Origin: Hyphomicrobiaceae bacterium
GTDB lineage: Bacteria; Pseudomonadota; Alphaproteobacteria; Rhizobiales; Hyphomicrobiaceae
NCBI GenBank assembly: GCA_020442185.1
Contig: JAGRKS010000082.1
Coordinates: 1-33,456, forward strand
DNA length: 33,456 nt
Direction of reading: 5' to 3'
Shown here: positions 10,301 to 16,489 of the stretch, piece by piece
How positions within the stretch are numbered: the stretch's first letter is position 1
How the letters are laid out: each line of letters starts with the position of its first letter
The notes under the pieces: model-generated
Databases searched by the model: none
The model's input: the letters and a program-made list of their open reading frames with translations, nothing else
What the model was told of the DNA's origin: nothing
Program-made: the position numbers and the translations under genes

Positions 10301-10343
10301 CAATGCCCTCAATGCGCTGCGCAGGCTTGGTGTGAAGCGGTAG
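7329..10343 (+). CDS. Membrane-anchored Sel1-like/TPR repeat protein
   Basis: The protein is 1004 residues. The ATG at 7329 follows AAGGAG. A single hydrophobic segment (about 37-53, MIDFAVIGAVVMMFL) anchors it near the N-terminus. Residues about 195-370 are Sel1-like repeats (for example DLLKKAADAGDASAMAFYSRM and YLRKAADSGLTLAQYTLAQWL). Residues about 534-640 and 690-1004 are TPR units with the usual spacing (YDKAIASYTEGIKLAPNYVIL, PDKAIADFDQSLKLKPNYIQA, MADYTDAIRADPKNTSAWTNRG). A charged low-complexity linker (about 640-690) separates the two TPR arrays. Such solenoids bind peptides or assemble complexes, so this is the probable scaffold or substrate adaptor for the two AAA+ ATPases immediately upstream. 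Which side of the membrane the solenoid occupies cannot be read with certainty from the sequence. Confidence 0.85.
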   Translation: MTAENGGTRGMLSKEASRKSVSSTLAGLYRGDLAFRGMIDFAVIGAVVMMFLHPPHTVKWPWSKACLGLNCNSQLDPGSGPGSEMSTGGATQNTPNVEPSVATLSTGPVIPIPYPEGLKSPRLGVGFLFDIDQAAFTSSKTEDRPKLEAALAGIAHRKPDIAIEALRAADGDDPNVALLRGASFVLRNADDANATALALWRQAVTNGSVQAKALLGRLLLSGRGGITPNMSEGRKLIEAGAAAGDRQALRFAGIGYLSGDFGQLDPAKAADLLKKAADAGDASAMAFYSRMAAEGIGMAGPDGKEAERYLRKAADSGLTLAQYTLAQWLIAQYQKGLVADPQEAIDLLTRAYEKGGYVVALNELAFVHASVAKSKPWLDKKIAHDLLRRCSAFSYGHCQYNNGIAWGYAFSGTADLKLARAHFAVSKGMNYAGADKQIEKVDAKLSAAEKKEAEAIEDSIRKALVAVPELIPLQYAGINPPPPPVAEFAVKVADTATASIKDDDVYKQCIDGSLEAAKRGEACQKVVERGKGTAVELSNAHFGVGWAHGKLNEYDKAIASYTEGIKLAPNYVILNNRGSNYLRKKEPDKAIADFDQSLKLKPNYIQALANRAEARRIKGEFLAAMADINKALEIDGKNDWATTIRNRIKKDLDDLKSGKAATSNDNKVAEKSGAEKSGSAAASDDSDEIKSLRERALRHMKNKDADSAIADFSEIIRREKGNTFDYANRAIAYEYRNNPDKALEDYTRSIRKAGHPGVAHYNRGRIYMARGEIDKAIEDFTANIEQHGAGDPNSFAERAKAYLKKSLFDQALQDYDRVVDIMEKDKSTEKNLKALAYFLRGKAKVAKALGDINKCMSMIPAPDNCDGPLQYATALLDLETARALKPDYADAHFYVGWIADRIGNKRLAIENYTKTIQADSNYSTAYNNRGVIYADMKQWELAMADYTDAIRADPKNTSAWTNRGILFANRRNRSRAIADLREALAIQPDYGNALNALRRLGVKR

Positions 10344-10378
10344 TCCTTCGGGGCTCAAGCACTGACGGGTAGGACTAC
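10340..10378. terminator. Possible terminator hairpin between convergent genes
   Basis: GTAGTCCT (10340-10347) and AGGACTAC (10371-10378) are a perfect 8-bp inverted repeat with a 23-base loop. It overlaps the stop codon of the TPR gene and lies between two convergent genes ending at 10343 and 10421. The loop is long and no T-run follows, so the terminator role is tentative. Confidence 0.35.
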
Positions 10379-10420
10379 GCGTTTCCTGGTGCCAGGCACG
10401 GAGCAACTGTGATGCCGCGA

Positions 10421-10972
10421 TCAGAATATGCGTCTGACGAATGACCGCACGACGCGGACGGATCGACGAGCACCGCGAGCAATGCCGGCCAGCGGCTGTC
10501 GCGCGATGCGATTGCGACGCGATATGCGTCGGGATTTCCAAGTCCGGCCGCGTTCGGCTCTATTGTAGTGGCGCCAAGCCGGTCGGGTCGGTAACGCGGT
10601 CGGCGCCGCCGAGGCGGGTTCGACTGCCGCCGAAGCATGGAGCGATGATCCGAGAGCGACGGCCGGTTTGTCCGCGACATGCGACATTGCATACGCCGTA
10701 GCATTCGCATGCGCATGAGCCAGTTGCGCCCGCGCCGGCGCGGCCTCGGTGTTTGTCGTCAGAACCGGTGTGATGTGACCCGCTGCCACGCTCGCCGCTG
10801 CATGCGGCTCCCGCCGATCGCCACGATCCACTCCGAGAGCCGCGAAGCCGGCGAGCGCGACGGCCGCAAGAAATCCACGCGCACCCCACAATGCCCTGTC
10901 GGTCGGTTTCCAACTCGGTGTCGGCAGTCGAGTGGCATCGTAGGTCAACAATCGAGGCGCACTTTCAGACAT
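10421..10972 (-). CDS. Small membrane protein with an arginine-rich tail
   Basis: The protein is 183 residues and unrecognised. The ATG at 10972 has GGAG 7 bases upstream, a good ribosome site; the open frame extends further but runs into the preceding gene. Residues 30-48 (WGARGFLAAVALAGFAALG) form one membrane helix. The middle is Ala/His-rich and low-complexity. The last 50 residues are strongly basic, ending in a run with RRSVRVVRSFVRRIF. The tail could bind nucleic acid, phospholipid or another anionic partner. It follows the Ser/Asn-repeat gene by 87 bases on the same strand, with a hairpin between, so it may be the last gene of that unit. No function is assigned. Moderate doubt remains that it is coding. 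Confidence 0.5.
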   Translation of the reverse strand: MSESAPRLLTYDATRLPTPSWKPTDRALWGARGFLAAVALAGFAALGVDRGDRREPHAAASVAAGHITPVLTTNTEAAPARAQLAHAHANATAYAMSHVADKPAVALGSSLHASAAVEPASAAPTALPTRPAWRHYNRAERGRTWKSRRISRRNRIARQPLAGIARGARRSVRVVRSFVRRIF

Positions 10973-11006
10973 TGCCGGTCTCCATTGTGCGGATTTGCTC
11001 AGCTGA

Positions 11007-11043
11007 GGGTGCCGCAGAATACCCAATCCCCTCCGCGGCACCC
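11007..11043 (-). other. Intergenic hairpin after the Ser/Asn-repeat gene
   Basis: GGGTGCCGC (11007-11015) and GCGGCACCC (11035-11043) form a perfect 9-bp GC-rich stem with a 19-base loop, 16 bases after the stop codon of the repeat protein on the - strand. No T-run follows. It may act as a partial terminator or 3' mRNA stabiliser that makes the repeat gene more abundant than the gene after it. Confidence 0.45.
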
Positions 11044-11059
11044 CCCGGCCGACGCTCGC

Positions 11060-11578
11060 TTAGCGACGCCAGCGACGGAACGGTCCGCTGGAGTTGGACG
11101 AGCTGTTCGAGGAGGAGTTCGAAGACGAGTTGGAGTTCGAGTTGGACGAACTGTTGGAAGAAGAATTCGAGTTCGAGTTCGAGGAGCTGTTCGAGGATCT
11201 ATTCGACGAGCTATTCGACGAGCTATTCGACGAGCTGTTGGACGAGCTGTTCGATGAGCTGTTCGAGGATGAGTTCGAGTTCGAGTTCGAGGAGCTGTTC
11301 GAAGAACTGTTCGACGATGAATTCGAGCTCGAGTTGGATGAGGAGTTCGAGGATGAATTTCTGGGACGGAAGAAGCGTGCTTCCTGCCAGCCGTCAGCCA
11401 CAGCGCCTGGGATCGCCGTCGTGTCGCGCAACATGCGCTCATCGAACTGCGCCGGCGCCGTGATCGCGACGTTCGCCTCGAGCTGACCAACGGTGGGCGG
11501 CTCTGCCGCTTGTGCAGAAGCCGCGCCGACAACGCCGATTGCGGCGGCCACCGAAGTGATTTTGATCGAATATTTCAT
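11060..11578 (-). CDS. Secreted Ser/Asn-repeat protein
   Basis: The protein is 172 residues. The ATG at 11578 is preceded by GGAGAG and begins a classic Sec signal peptide ending SAQA-AE at about residue 24. Residues 25-70 are a short unique segment (PPTVGQLEANVAITAPAQFDE). It is followed by about 91 residues of four-residue repeats, mostly SSSN with some SNSN, and a basic end, GPFRRWRR. The repeat tract is 11087-11359. Synonymous codons vary through the tract (TCG, TCC, AGC, AGT and others), so the repeat is kept at protein level and is not a fresh slippage product. The signal peptide fixes the coding strand, because the opposite strand is also open as an acidic frame. It lies directly after the exporter permease and has its own stress-type promoter at 11637-11661. 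Function unknown; a structural envelope protein or a precursor that is modified after translation are both possible. Confidence 0.75.
   Translation of the reverse strand: MKYSIKITSVAAAIGVVGAASAQAAEPPTVGQLEANVAITAPAQFDERMLRDTTAIPGAVADGWQEARFFRPRNSSSNSSSNSSSNSSSNSSSNSSSNSNSNSSSNSSSNSSSNSSSNSSSNSSSNRSSNSSSNSNSNSSSNSSSNSNSNSSSNSSSNSSSNSSGPFRRWRR
11087..11359. repeat. In-frame 12-bp tandem repeat encoding SSSN units
   Basis: About 22 imperfect 12-bp units. On the - strand each encodes Ser-Ser-Ser-Asn or a variant. The number of units could vary between strains by slippage without breaking the frame, since units are multiples of 3. Confidence 0.85.
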
Positions 11579-11636
11579 GGCTCTCTCCATGAGGATTTCT
11601 AAATTCCCGCTAGTCGAATGCCGCGGGTAGTTCAGA

Positions 11637-11661
11637 AACGTCATGGGAAATGTTTCATTCC
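11637..11661 (-). promoter_or_regulatory. EcfG-type stress promoter before the Ser/Asn-repeat gene
   Basis: On the - strand GGAAT (11661-11657) and CGTT (11640-11637) are separated by exactly 16 bases. The known alphaproteobacterial general-stress promoter is GGAAC-N16/17-CGTT, so there is one mismatch. The -10 lies about 58 bases before the ATG. Two more sequences with the same pattern occur in this gene cluster. Confidence 0.55.
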
Positions 11662-11685
11662 ATATTTTGCGGAGAACCCTCCGAA

Positions 11686-12897
11686 TTATTTTTGGCGGAG
11701 TGCTTCCGCGGGATCGAGCGCGGCCGCTTTCGATGCCGGCGCATAGCCAAAGGCGATACCGATAACGGACGCCGTTGCGACAGTGGCCGCGATGAGAAGG
11801 GGATCGAGAACAAAGGGTATCGACATGCGAGGGGCAGCGAGGGCTGCGGCTCCGATCCCCGTCACGATCCCGAGGCAGCTTCCAAGCATTGTTAGAAGGA
11901 TCGCCTCGCAAAGAAACTGCAAGCGGATCTGGGACGGGAGCGCGCCGATGGTCAGGCGAACGCCAATCTCGTGTGCGCGTTCAGTGACCGATACGAGCAT
12001 GATGTTCATGATCCCGATACCGCCGACCACCAGGCTGACGGCAGCGATCGCCGCGAGAAACAGCGTCAGCGTTTGCGTTGCCGACGTCATTGCCTGCGCC
12101 ACCTGCCGCATGTCGATGATTGAAAAATCGTCGGGATCATTCGCATTGAGGCTTCGGCGCTCGCGCATCAAGCCCTCGAGCTTCATGCGCAGCCTGTCGA
12201 TGTTGGCCTCGCGATAGGCCGCCATGACGATCGAGTCCACGTCGGGCGCGCCCTTGATCCTGCGTTGGAACATGTCGAATGGAACGACGACGACATTGTC
12301 GTCGTCTTCGGCCGCCCCGGATTGCCCGCGTGCGGCCAGCACGCCGATGACCCGGCATGCGACACGCGCAATACGCATCGGCTCGGAAACGGCGTCTCGC
12401 TCGCCGAACAGTTGCCGCCGGACTGTGTCGCCGATGATGCAGACGCCAGCGCCGTTGTAGACCTCGGTTTCATCGAAGAACCGTCCCGACGCAAGTTTCC
12501 AGCCGCGAACCTTGAAATAGGCGTTCTCGGTGCCCACGACTCGGACGTTCCAGTTGGCATTTCGCGCGCCTGCCCGCTCGGTGGCGGTCGAGAGGGGGGC
12601 GACGTAGCGCAGGCCGCGGACCTCGCCGCGAATAGCCTCGACGTCGGCATAGTCGAATGGTTTGGCATTGACGCTGGCACCGCGGCCGCCGCGTTTTTGC
12701 TGTCCGGTCGCGAGGGTGAGGACGTCGGAGCCGAGATCTGCGATCTGGGCGCGCACGTTCTCGGATGCGCCCCTGCCGATCATCAGCATCGCAATGACAG
12801 AAGCGACACCGATGAGGACACCGAGCGACGTGAGAAGCGACCGCAGGATGTTGCGCTGAAGCGCCTCGAGCGCTAGCCGGATCGCCTCGATGAACAC
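11686..12897 (-). CDS. MacB-like ABC transporter permease (FtsX fold)
   Basis: The protein is about 403 residues from the GTG at 12897. This start lies just beyond the ATPase stop codon, follows AGGAG, and gives the usual family N-terminus (FIEAIRLALEALQRNILRSLLTSLGVLIG). ATGs at 12939 and 12975 are in frame but overlap the ATPase gene. The order is membrane helix 1 (about 20-40), a large periplasmic domain (about 45-270), then three helices near TLTLFLAAIAAVSLVVGGIGIMNIM, LLTMLGSCLGIVTGIGAAAL and the C-terminus. The motif VTERAHEIGVRLTIGA is the FtsX/MacB coupling helix region. MacB permeases do not pump across the inner membrane but drive periplasmic substrates outward by mechanotransmission. 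The full-length fused MacB is split here into two genes, as in many LolCDE/MacB relatives. Confidence 0.88.
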   Translation of the reverse strand: MFIEAIRLALEALQRNILRSLLTSLGVLIGVASVIAMLMIGRGASENVRAQIADLGSDVLTLATGQQKRGGRGASVNAKPFDYADVEAIRGEVRGLRYVAPLSTATERAGARNANWNVRVVGTENAYFKVRGWKLASGRFFDETEVYNGAGVCIIGDTVRRQLFGERDAVSEPMRIARVACRVIGVLAARGQSGAAEDDDNVVVVPFDMFQRRIKGAPDVDSIVMAAYREANIDRLRMKLEGLMRERRSLNANDPDDFSIIDMRQVAQAMTSATQTLTLFLAAIAAVSLVVGGIGIMNIMLVSVTERAHEIGVRLTIGALPSQIRLQFLCEAILLTMLGSCLGIVTGIGAAALAAPRMSIPFVLDPLLIAATVATASVIGIAFGYAPASKAAALDPAEALRQK

Positions 12898-12901
12898 GAC
12901 T

Positions 12902-13582
12902 TCAGCACTCCTGCCTGACGTCGGTGATGACACGGCCATCGCGGAATCCGCAGACGCGTGGGGAGCGCTCGGCAATCGCTGGATCGTGCGTCACCATCAC
13001 AATCGTCAGGCCCATGTCGCGATTGAGCGAAAAGAGCAGATCGAGAATCGTGGTTCGCGTGCCGCTGTCGAGCGATCCCGTCGGCTCGTCCGCGATCAGG
13101 ATGCGGGGCTTGCTCACGATGGCGCGGGCGATGGCGACACGCTGCTGTTGGCCGCCCGACAATTCGTCCGGGTGATGGTCCAGCCGGTCTTCCAACCCGA
13201 CCGCGCGGAGTGCTGCCCGTGCGCGGTCGCGCCGTTCGGCTCGGCCCGCGCCGCGATAGGTGAGTGGCAGCTCGACATTCTGGAGCGCCGTCATCCGTGC
13301 GATGAGATTGGCTTGCTGGAGAACGAAGCCGATGTGGTCGCGTCGCATCACGGCACGCTCCACCGGCGCCAGACCTTCCAACGGTCTGCCGCCCAACCTG
13401 TACGAGCCGGATGTCGGCGCATCCAGGCAACCGAGAACGTTGAGGCATGTGGACTTGCCGGAGCCGCTCGGCCCGACGATGGTGATGAACTCGCCTTCGT
13501 CAATCGCCAGGTCGACGTCGCGCATCGCCATCACGGCGCTCTTGCCCTGGCCGTAGACGCGCGACGCGGCGCGCAGCTGCAT
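12902..13582 (-). CDS. MacB/LolD-like ABC transporter ATPase
   Basis: The protein is 226 residues from the ATG at 13582, which has AAAGGA upstream and gives the usual family length. The ATG at 13618 overlaps the stop of the preceding gene (ATGA) and is an alternative. Walker A is GPSGSGKS (37-44), the Q-loop is in FVLQQANL, the signature is LSGGQ (141-145), Walker B is ILIADE (161-166) and the H-loop is in VMVTHD. All residues needed for ATP hydrolysis are present. It powers the permease encoded directly downstream and belongs to a tripartite exporter with the membrane fusion protein upstream. Confidence 0.9.
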   Translation of the reverse strand: MQLRAASRVYGQGKSAVMAMRDVDLAIDEGEFITIVGPSGSGKSTCLNVLGCLDAPTSGSYRLGGRPLEGLAPVERAVMRRDHIGFVLQQANLIARMTALQNVELPLTYRGAGRAERRDRARAALRAVGLEDRLDHHPDELSGGQQQRVAIARAIVSKPRILIADEPTGSLDSGTRTTILDLLFSLNRDMGLTIVMVTHDPAIAERSPRVCGFRDGRVITDVRQEC

Positions 13583-13614
13583 CAGTGATCCTTTGCGCTC
13601 TGCCGAACCGGCAA

Positions 13615-15027
13615 TCATGGCCGCTTTTCCCATTCGGGCGCGAGGTCGACGATGACGCGCTGGCCCGCCGCGAGTTGACCGCCGAGCACTTCCGTCACCC
13701 GACCATCGCTTGCACCGGCGATGATTTCGACGGGCTTTGCCTTGTCGTTCTCCAGCACCCATAAGCGGCGCCGGTTCTTGCCCGTCGCCTCGGCCGCTTT
13801 CCTGCGTCCGGCGGGAGTGCCGATCTTGTCGGCATGGGCGGGGCTGACGCCCGCCCCAATCAAACGGGTGCCCGATACCAGGAGACTTTCCGACGGCTGC
13901 TTCTCGTCGGGTGGTGAAAATCTGAGCGCTGCATTCGGCACCAGCAACACATCCTTGCGATCTTCGACGACGATCTCGGCGGTTGCCGTCATGCCGGGCC
14001 GCAGACCGAGGCGGGAGTTGTCGAAGCTGAGCAGGGCCTTGTAGGTGACCACACCCTCGACGATCTCGGGGCCGACATAGAGCTTCTCGACCTTCGCCCC
14101 GAGTTTCTGGTCGCGAAGGGCCTGCACCATGAATGTAGCCTTCTGGCCCTCGCGAACGCTCAGCGCGTCGGCTTCGTCGACATCGACCCGGATCTGCATG
14201 CGGTCGAGATCCTGCGCCAGACGGAAGAGGACCGGAGTCTGCAGTGAGGCGGCGACGGTCTGACCAGGTTCAACGTTTCGCCGCAGCACCACGCCGTCGA
14301 TGGGTGAGACGATGCGGCCGCGCTTGAGATTGGATCGCGCAATCGCCAGATTGGCTTCTGCCGCCTGCAACTCGGCGCGCAGTGCCTCGACGCCCGCCGC
14401 CGCCTGTTGTGCCGCGGCATTCGCGCTTTCCAGGTCCCGGGCGGACGTCAGCTTGCGAGATGCCAGCTGTTGCTTGCGCGACAGGTCCTTGGAAGCGGCG
14501 ACGGTTGCCGCGATGGCTTCATCGACGCGTGCCTTGCTGGCCTTGACCTGGGCCTCCGCCCGGCGCATTTCGCTGCGCAGCGTCGCCGGATCGAGTTCGG
14601 CGAGAAGCTGTCCTGCCTTCACCTCGTCGTTGTTGTCGACGTGCACCGCACGTATCGTGCCTGAAAGCTCGGTCGAGATTTCGACGAGACGTATCGGCTC
14701 GACCGTTCCCGACGCCGTGACGCGCACGAAGATGTCGCCCCGATGCGCCGTTGCGATCTCGTACTTGTCCGTTGATGAGCCTGCCCCCGGAGAGGTTGAG
14801 GCCGGTTGCGGTTCCAGCTCGGGTCCACCGAAGACGCTGAACAAGGCCAAGCCGCACGCCACGACTGAAACGAGCAGGCGATTGAAGACCTCGTCGAAAC
14901 GGAACCAGCGTCGCCGGCTCTTGCGTTCCGGATCGTCATCTTCCGTTCCGACATGCGGCCCTGCGCGCAGAGCGAGCGCGCGAGACGGGGAGAGGCCGAT
15001 GAGCATTGTCGTGCGCTTGCTTGCCAT
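13615..15027 (-). CDS. MacA-like membrane fusion protein (HlyD family)
   Basis: The protein is 470 residues, and the ATG at 15027 follows an AGGTGCAGG stretch. The N-terminal 45 residues are cytoplasmic and charged, then comes one membrane helix (VFNRLLVSVVACGLALFSVF). The periplasmic part has the lipoyl halves (VTASGTVEPIRLVEISTELSG, and later RIVSPIDGVVLRRNVEPGQTV) around a long alpha-helical hairpin rich in Ala, Glu, Lys and Arg. Beta-barrel segments follow (VRVDVDEADALSVREGQKATFMV-like, LRPGMTATAEIVVED). It would link the inner-membrane permease to an outer-membrane channel such as TolC, which is not encoded nearby. An insertion near residues 375-420 (Lys/Gly-rich) is not typical. It is the first gene of the exporter operon and has an EcfG-like promoter at 15106-15130. 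Confidence 0.88.
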   Translation of the reverse strand: MASKRTTMLIGLSPSRALALRAGPHVGTEDDDPERKSRRRWFRFDEVFNRLLVSVVACGLALFSVFGGPELEPQPASTSPGAGSSTDKYEIATAHRGDIFVRVTASGTVEPIRLVEISTELSGTIRAVHVDNNDEVKAGQLLAELDPATLRSEMRRAEAQVKASKARVDEAIAATVAASKDLSRKQQLASRKLTSARDLESANAAAQQAAAGVEALRAELQAAEANLAIARSNLKRGRIVSPIDGVVLRRNVEPGQTVAASLQTPVLFRLAQDLDRMQIRVDVDEADALSVREGQKATFMVQALRDQKLGAKVEKLYVGPEIVEGVVTYKALLSFDNSRLGLRPGMTATAEIVVEDRKDVLLVPNAALRFSPPDEKQPSESLLVSGTRLIGAGVSPAHADKIGTPAGRRKAAEATGKNRRRLWVLENDKAKPVEIIAGASDGRVTEVLGGQLAAGQRVIVDLAPEWEKRP

Positions 15028-15105
15028 CCTGCACCTGCGACGTGTCTGACCTCGAGCCGCGAGAGGCCCTGCCAGTACGGCAAGGATCTTGCGCTCGACA
15101 CAGGT

Positions 15106-15130
15106 AACGCCCGATCAGCAATCTTATTCC
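15106..15130 (-). promoter_or_regulatory. EcfG-type stress promoter before the MacAB-like operon
   Basis: On the - strand GGAAT (15130-15126) and CGTT (15109-15106) are exactly 16 bases apart, one mismatch from GGAAC-N16-CGTT. The -10 is about 78 bases before the membrane fusion protein ATG. It sits back to back with the next promoter in the 223-base divergent gap. Confidence 0.55.
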
Positions 15131-15192
15131 CTGCCCAATTCGACAAAAGATTGCGCCGGCACCGGCACGTTGCGAATCCCCTGCGGGGAGCG

Positions 15193-15217
15193 GGAATAAT
15201 CTGGCTCTGAGGGCGTT
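15193..15217 (+). promoter_or_regulatory. EcfG-type stress promoter before the divergent unknown gene
   Basis: On the + strand GGAAT (15193-15197) and CGTT (15214-15217) are 16 bases apart. The -10 is 33 bases before the ATG at 15251, a good distance for a short leader. The element shape is identical to the two - strand copies in this cluster. Confidence 0.55.
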
Positions 15218-15250
15218 AGGGCAAACGTACCCAACATGCGGAGATCCCCA

Positions 15251-15964
15251 ATGCTCACCCTCTTGAAGGCCGCCAAACCGAAAGTCAGTTTCCTCTGCGC
15301 CCCCGAGGACAAGGGCGTCATCGCCGAACCCGTCCCCGCAAAGAGCGCGATGCCGGAGTGGTTCCGCCGACTGCCGCCGATCGACAAGTCGCAGGTTCAT
15401 TCGCGCAACAACGGACTGACCGTGAAGCGCTGCATGCCGTTTCTCGACGCACTCACGACGGGCTTCATCCTGCCCCTCGCGGCGACGGTCCGCCTCGAGG
15501 TTCGCGACGGTGGCCAGACCGTGGACGCCGGTTGGGAGATCGATCGCGTGATGGTGTCGAACCACGCCAATTTCCAGGTTGCCGGAAATGCCAAGGACCA
15601 ACGGCCGCCCTGCAAGTTCCATAACTACTGGACGATCGTCACGCCACCAGGCTGGAGCTGCCTGTTCCTGCCTCCGCTCAACAGGCCCAATGACGTCTTC
15701 GAAGTCGTTGCCGGGATCGTGGATACCGATACCTACACGTCGTTGATCCACTTTCCGTTTTTTGCGACCGACAAGGATGGGCTCTATACGCTCGAACGCG
15801 GGACACCGCTGGTTCAGGTGATCCCCTTCAAGAGAAGCTCAACGCATCTCGATGCCGATATCCGCGTCGAGACCGCAGACGAGGCGGCAGCAAAACAGCG
15901 CATTCTGCGCAACACACAAGCGTCGGAAGGATGGTACCGCAAATTCGCCCGGGCGATCCGCTGA
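15251..15964 (+). CDS. Conserved protein of unknown function, also known from phages
   Basis: The protein is 237 residues. The ATG at 15251 has GGAG 7 bases upstream; an in-frame ATG at 15236 is less well placed. There is no signal peptide or membrane helix. Recognisable blocks are MPEWFRRLPPID, RCMPFLDALTTGFILPL, FHNYWTIVTPPGWSCLFLPP, GIVDTDTYTSLIHFPFF and the end block LVQVIPFKR. This pattern recalls a family found in many marine phages and in bacteria. I recall it as uncharacterised and cannot give a Pfam number with certainty. It is intact and single-copy here, divergent from the exporter operon, and has its own EcfG-like promoter. A stress-induced cytoplasmic role is inferred only from that. 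Confidence 0.75.
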   Translation: MLTLLKAAKPKVSFLCAPEDKGVIAEPVPAKSAMPEWFRRLPPIDKSQVHSRNNGLTVKRCMPFLDALTTGFILPLAATVRLEVRDGGQTVDAGWEIDRVMVSNHANFQVAGNAKDQRPPCKFHNYWTIVTPPGWSCLFLPPLNRPNDVFEVVAGIVDTDTYTSLIHFPFFATDKDGLYTLERGTPLVQVIPFKRSSTHLDADIRVETADEAAAKQRILRNTQASEGWYRKFARAIR

Positions 15965-15995
15965 CCTCGGCAGCGCACGCTGCGACGATCCAATG

Positions 15996-16034
15996 AAAAG
16001 AGGGCGGCCTCGGCAGGGCGCAAGCCGCCCTTTT
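15996..16034. terminator. Bidirectional rho-independent terminator
   Basis: GGGCGGC (16002-16008) pairs with GCCGCCC (16024-16030). TTTT follows on the right and AAAA precedes on the left, so the hairpin can end transcription from both directions. It lies 32 bases after the unknown gene at 15251-15964 and just beyond the 3' end of the subtilase remnant on the other strand. Confidence 0.75.
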
Positions 16035-16036
16035 GG

Positions 16037-16489
16037 TCATGAGCAGTTGTCGAGTTTTTGAAACTGCACCAAGCCCCAACCGTAGACAGGATTACGCCCC
16101 GGCGCATCGAGATCTTTGGCGAAGGACTGGAGGACCTGAAGTGTCACGGCCCGGTCGCCCCTTGCTGAGCCTTTCGCGGTTGCGAATGCAGCCGAGACGA
16201 TGGGAGCCGCGAACGATGTACCCGTCGCAAGTTGCGTGGTCCGGCCCGGCGAGGCGACCGACATCCCGACGCCTGGGCCGGCATAGGCGATATGCTGACC
16301 GCGTGCGGACAGGCGCGAGGGTCGCAAACCGCCGTCGATTGCCGCAACAGCAATCTCGCCGGGGTAATTGGCGGGATAGCCGCTACCCTTGCGAGAGGAC
16401 CGACCGGCCGCGGCAATCAGCGTCGTGCCGTTGTCGAACATGCCTGCAATAGCCGAGGCAAGCACGGCGTTCTCGGGCCCGGCCAAGCT
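16037..16489 (-). pseudogene. Subtilase (S8 peptidase) remnant, C-terminal half only
   Basis: About 150 residues matching the end of a subtilisin-like serine protease: SLAGPENAVLASAIA, YPANYPGEIAVAAID, and the catalytic serine motif GTSFAAP. The regions that should carry the catalytic Asp and His are absent. The oxyanion-hole Asn in the usual AAGN is Arg here (AAAGR). The family match stops at about 16489, where the sequence on the other strand becomes a different gene remnant. The open frame runs on to 16603 but that part is an artefact of the join. The product cannot be an active protease, so this is a decaying fragment. Confidence 0.75.

Noticed and set aside
11094..11486. Acidic Glu/Phe/Leu/Asp-rich frame on the + strand over the repeat tract
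   Set aside because: A periodic repeat opens both strands. The - strand frame has the signal peptide, ribosome site and promoter; the + strand frame has none.
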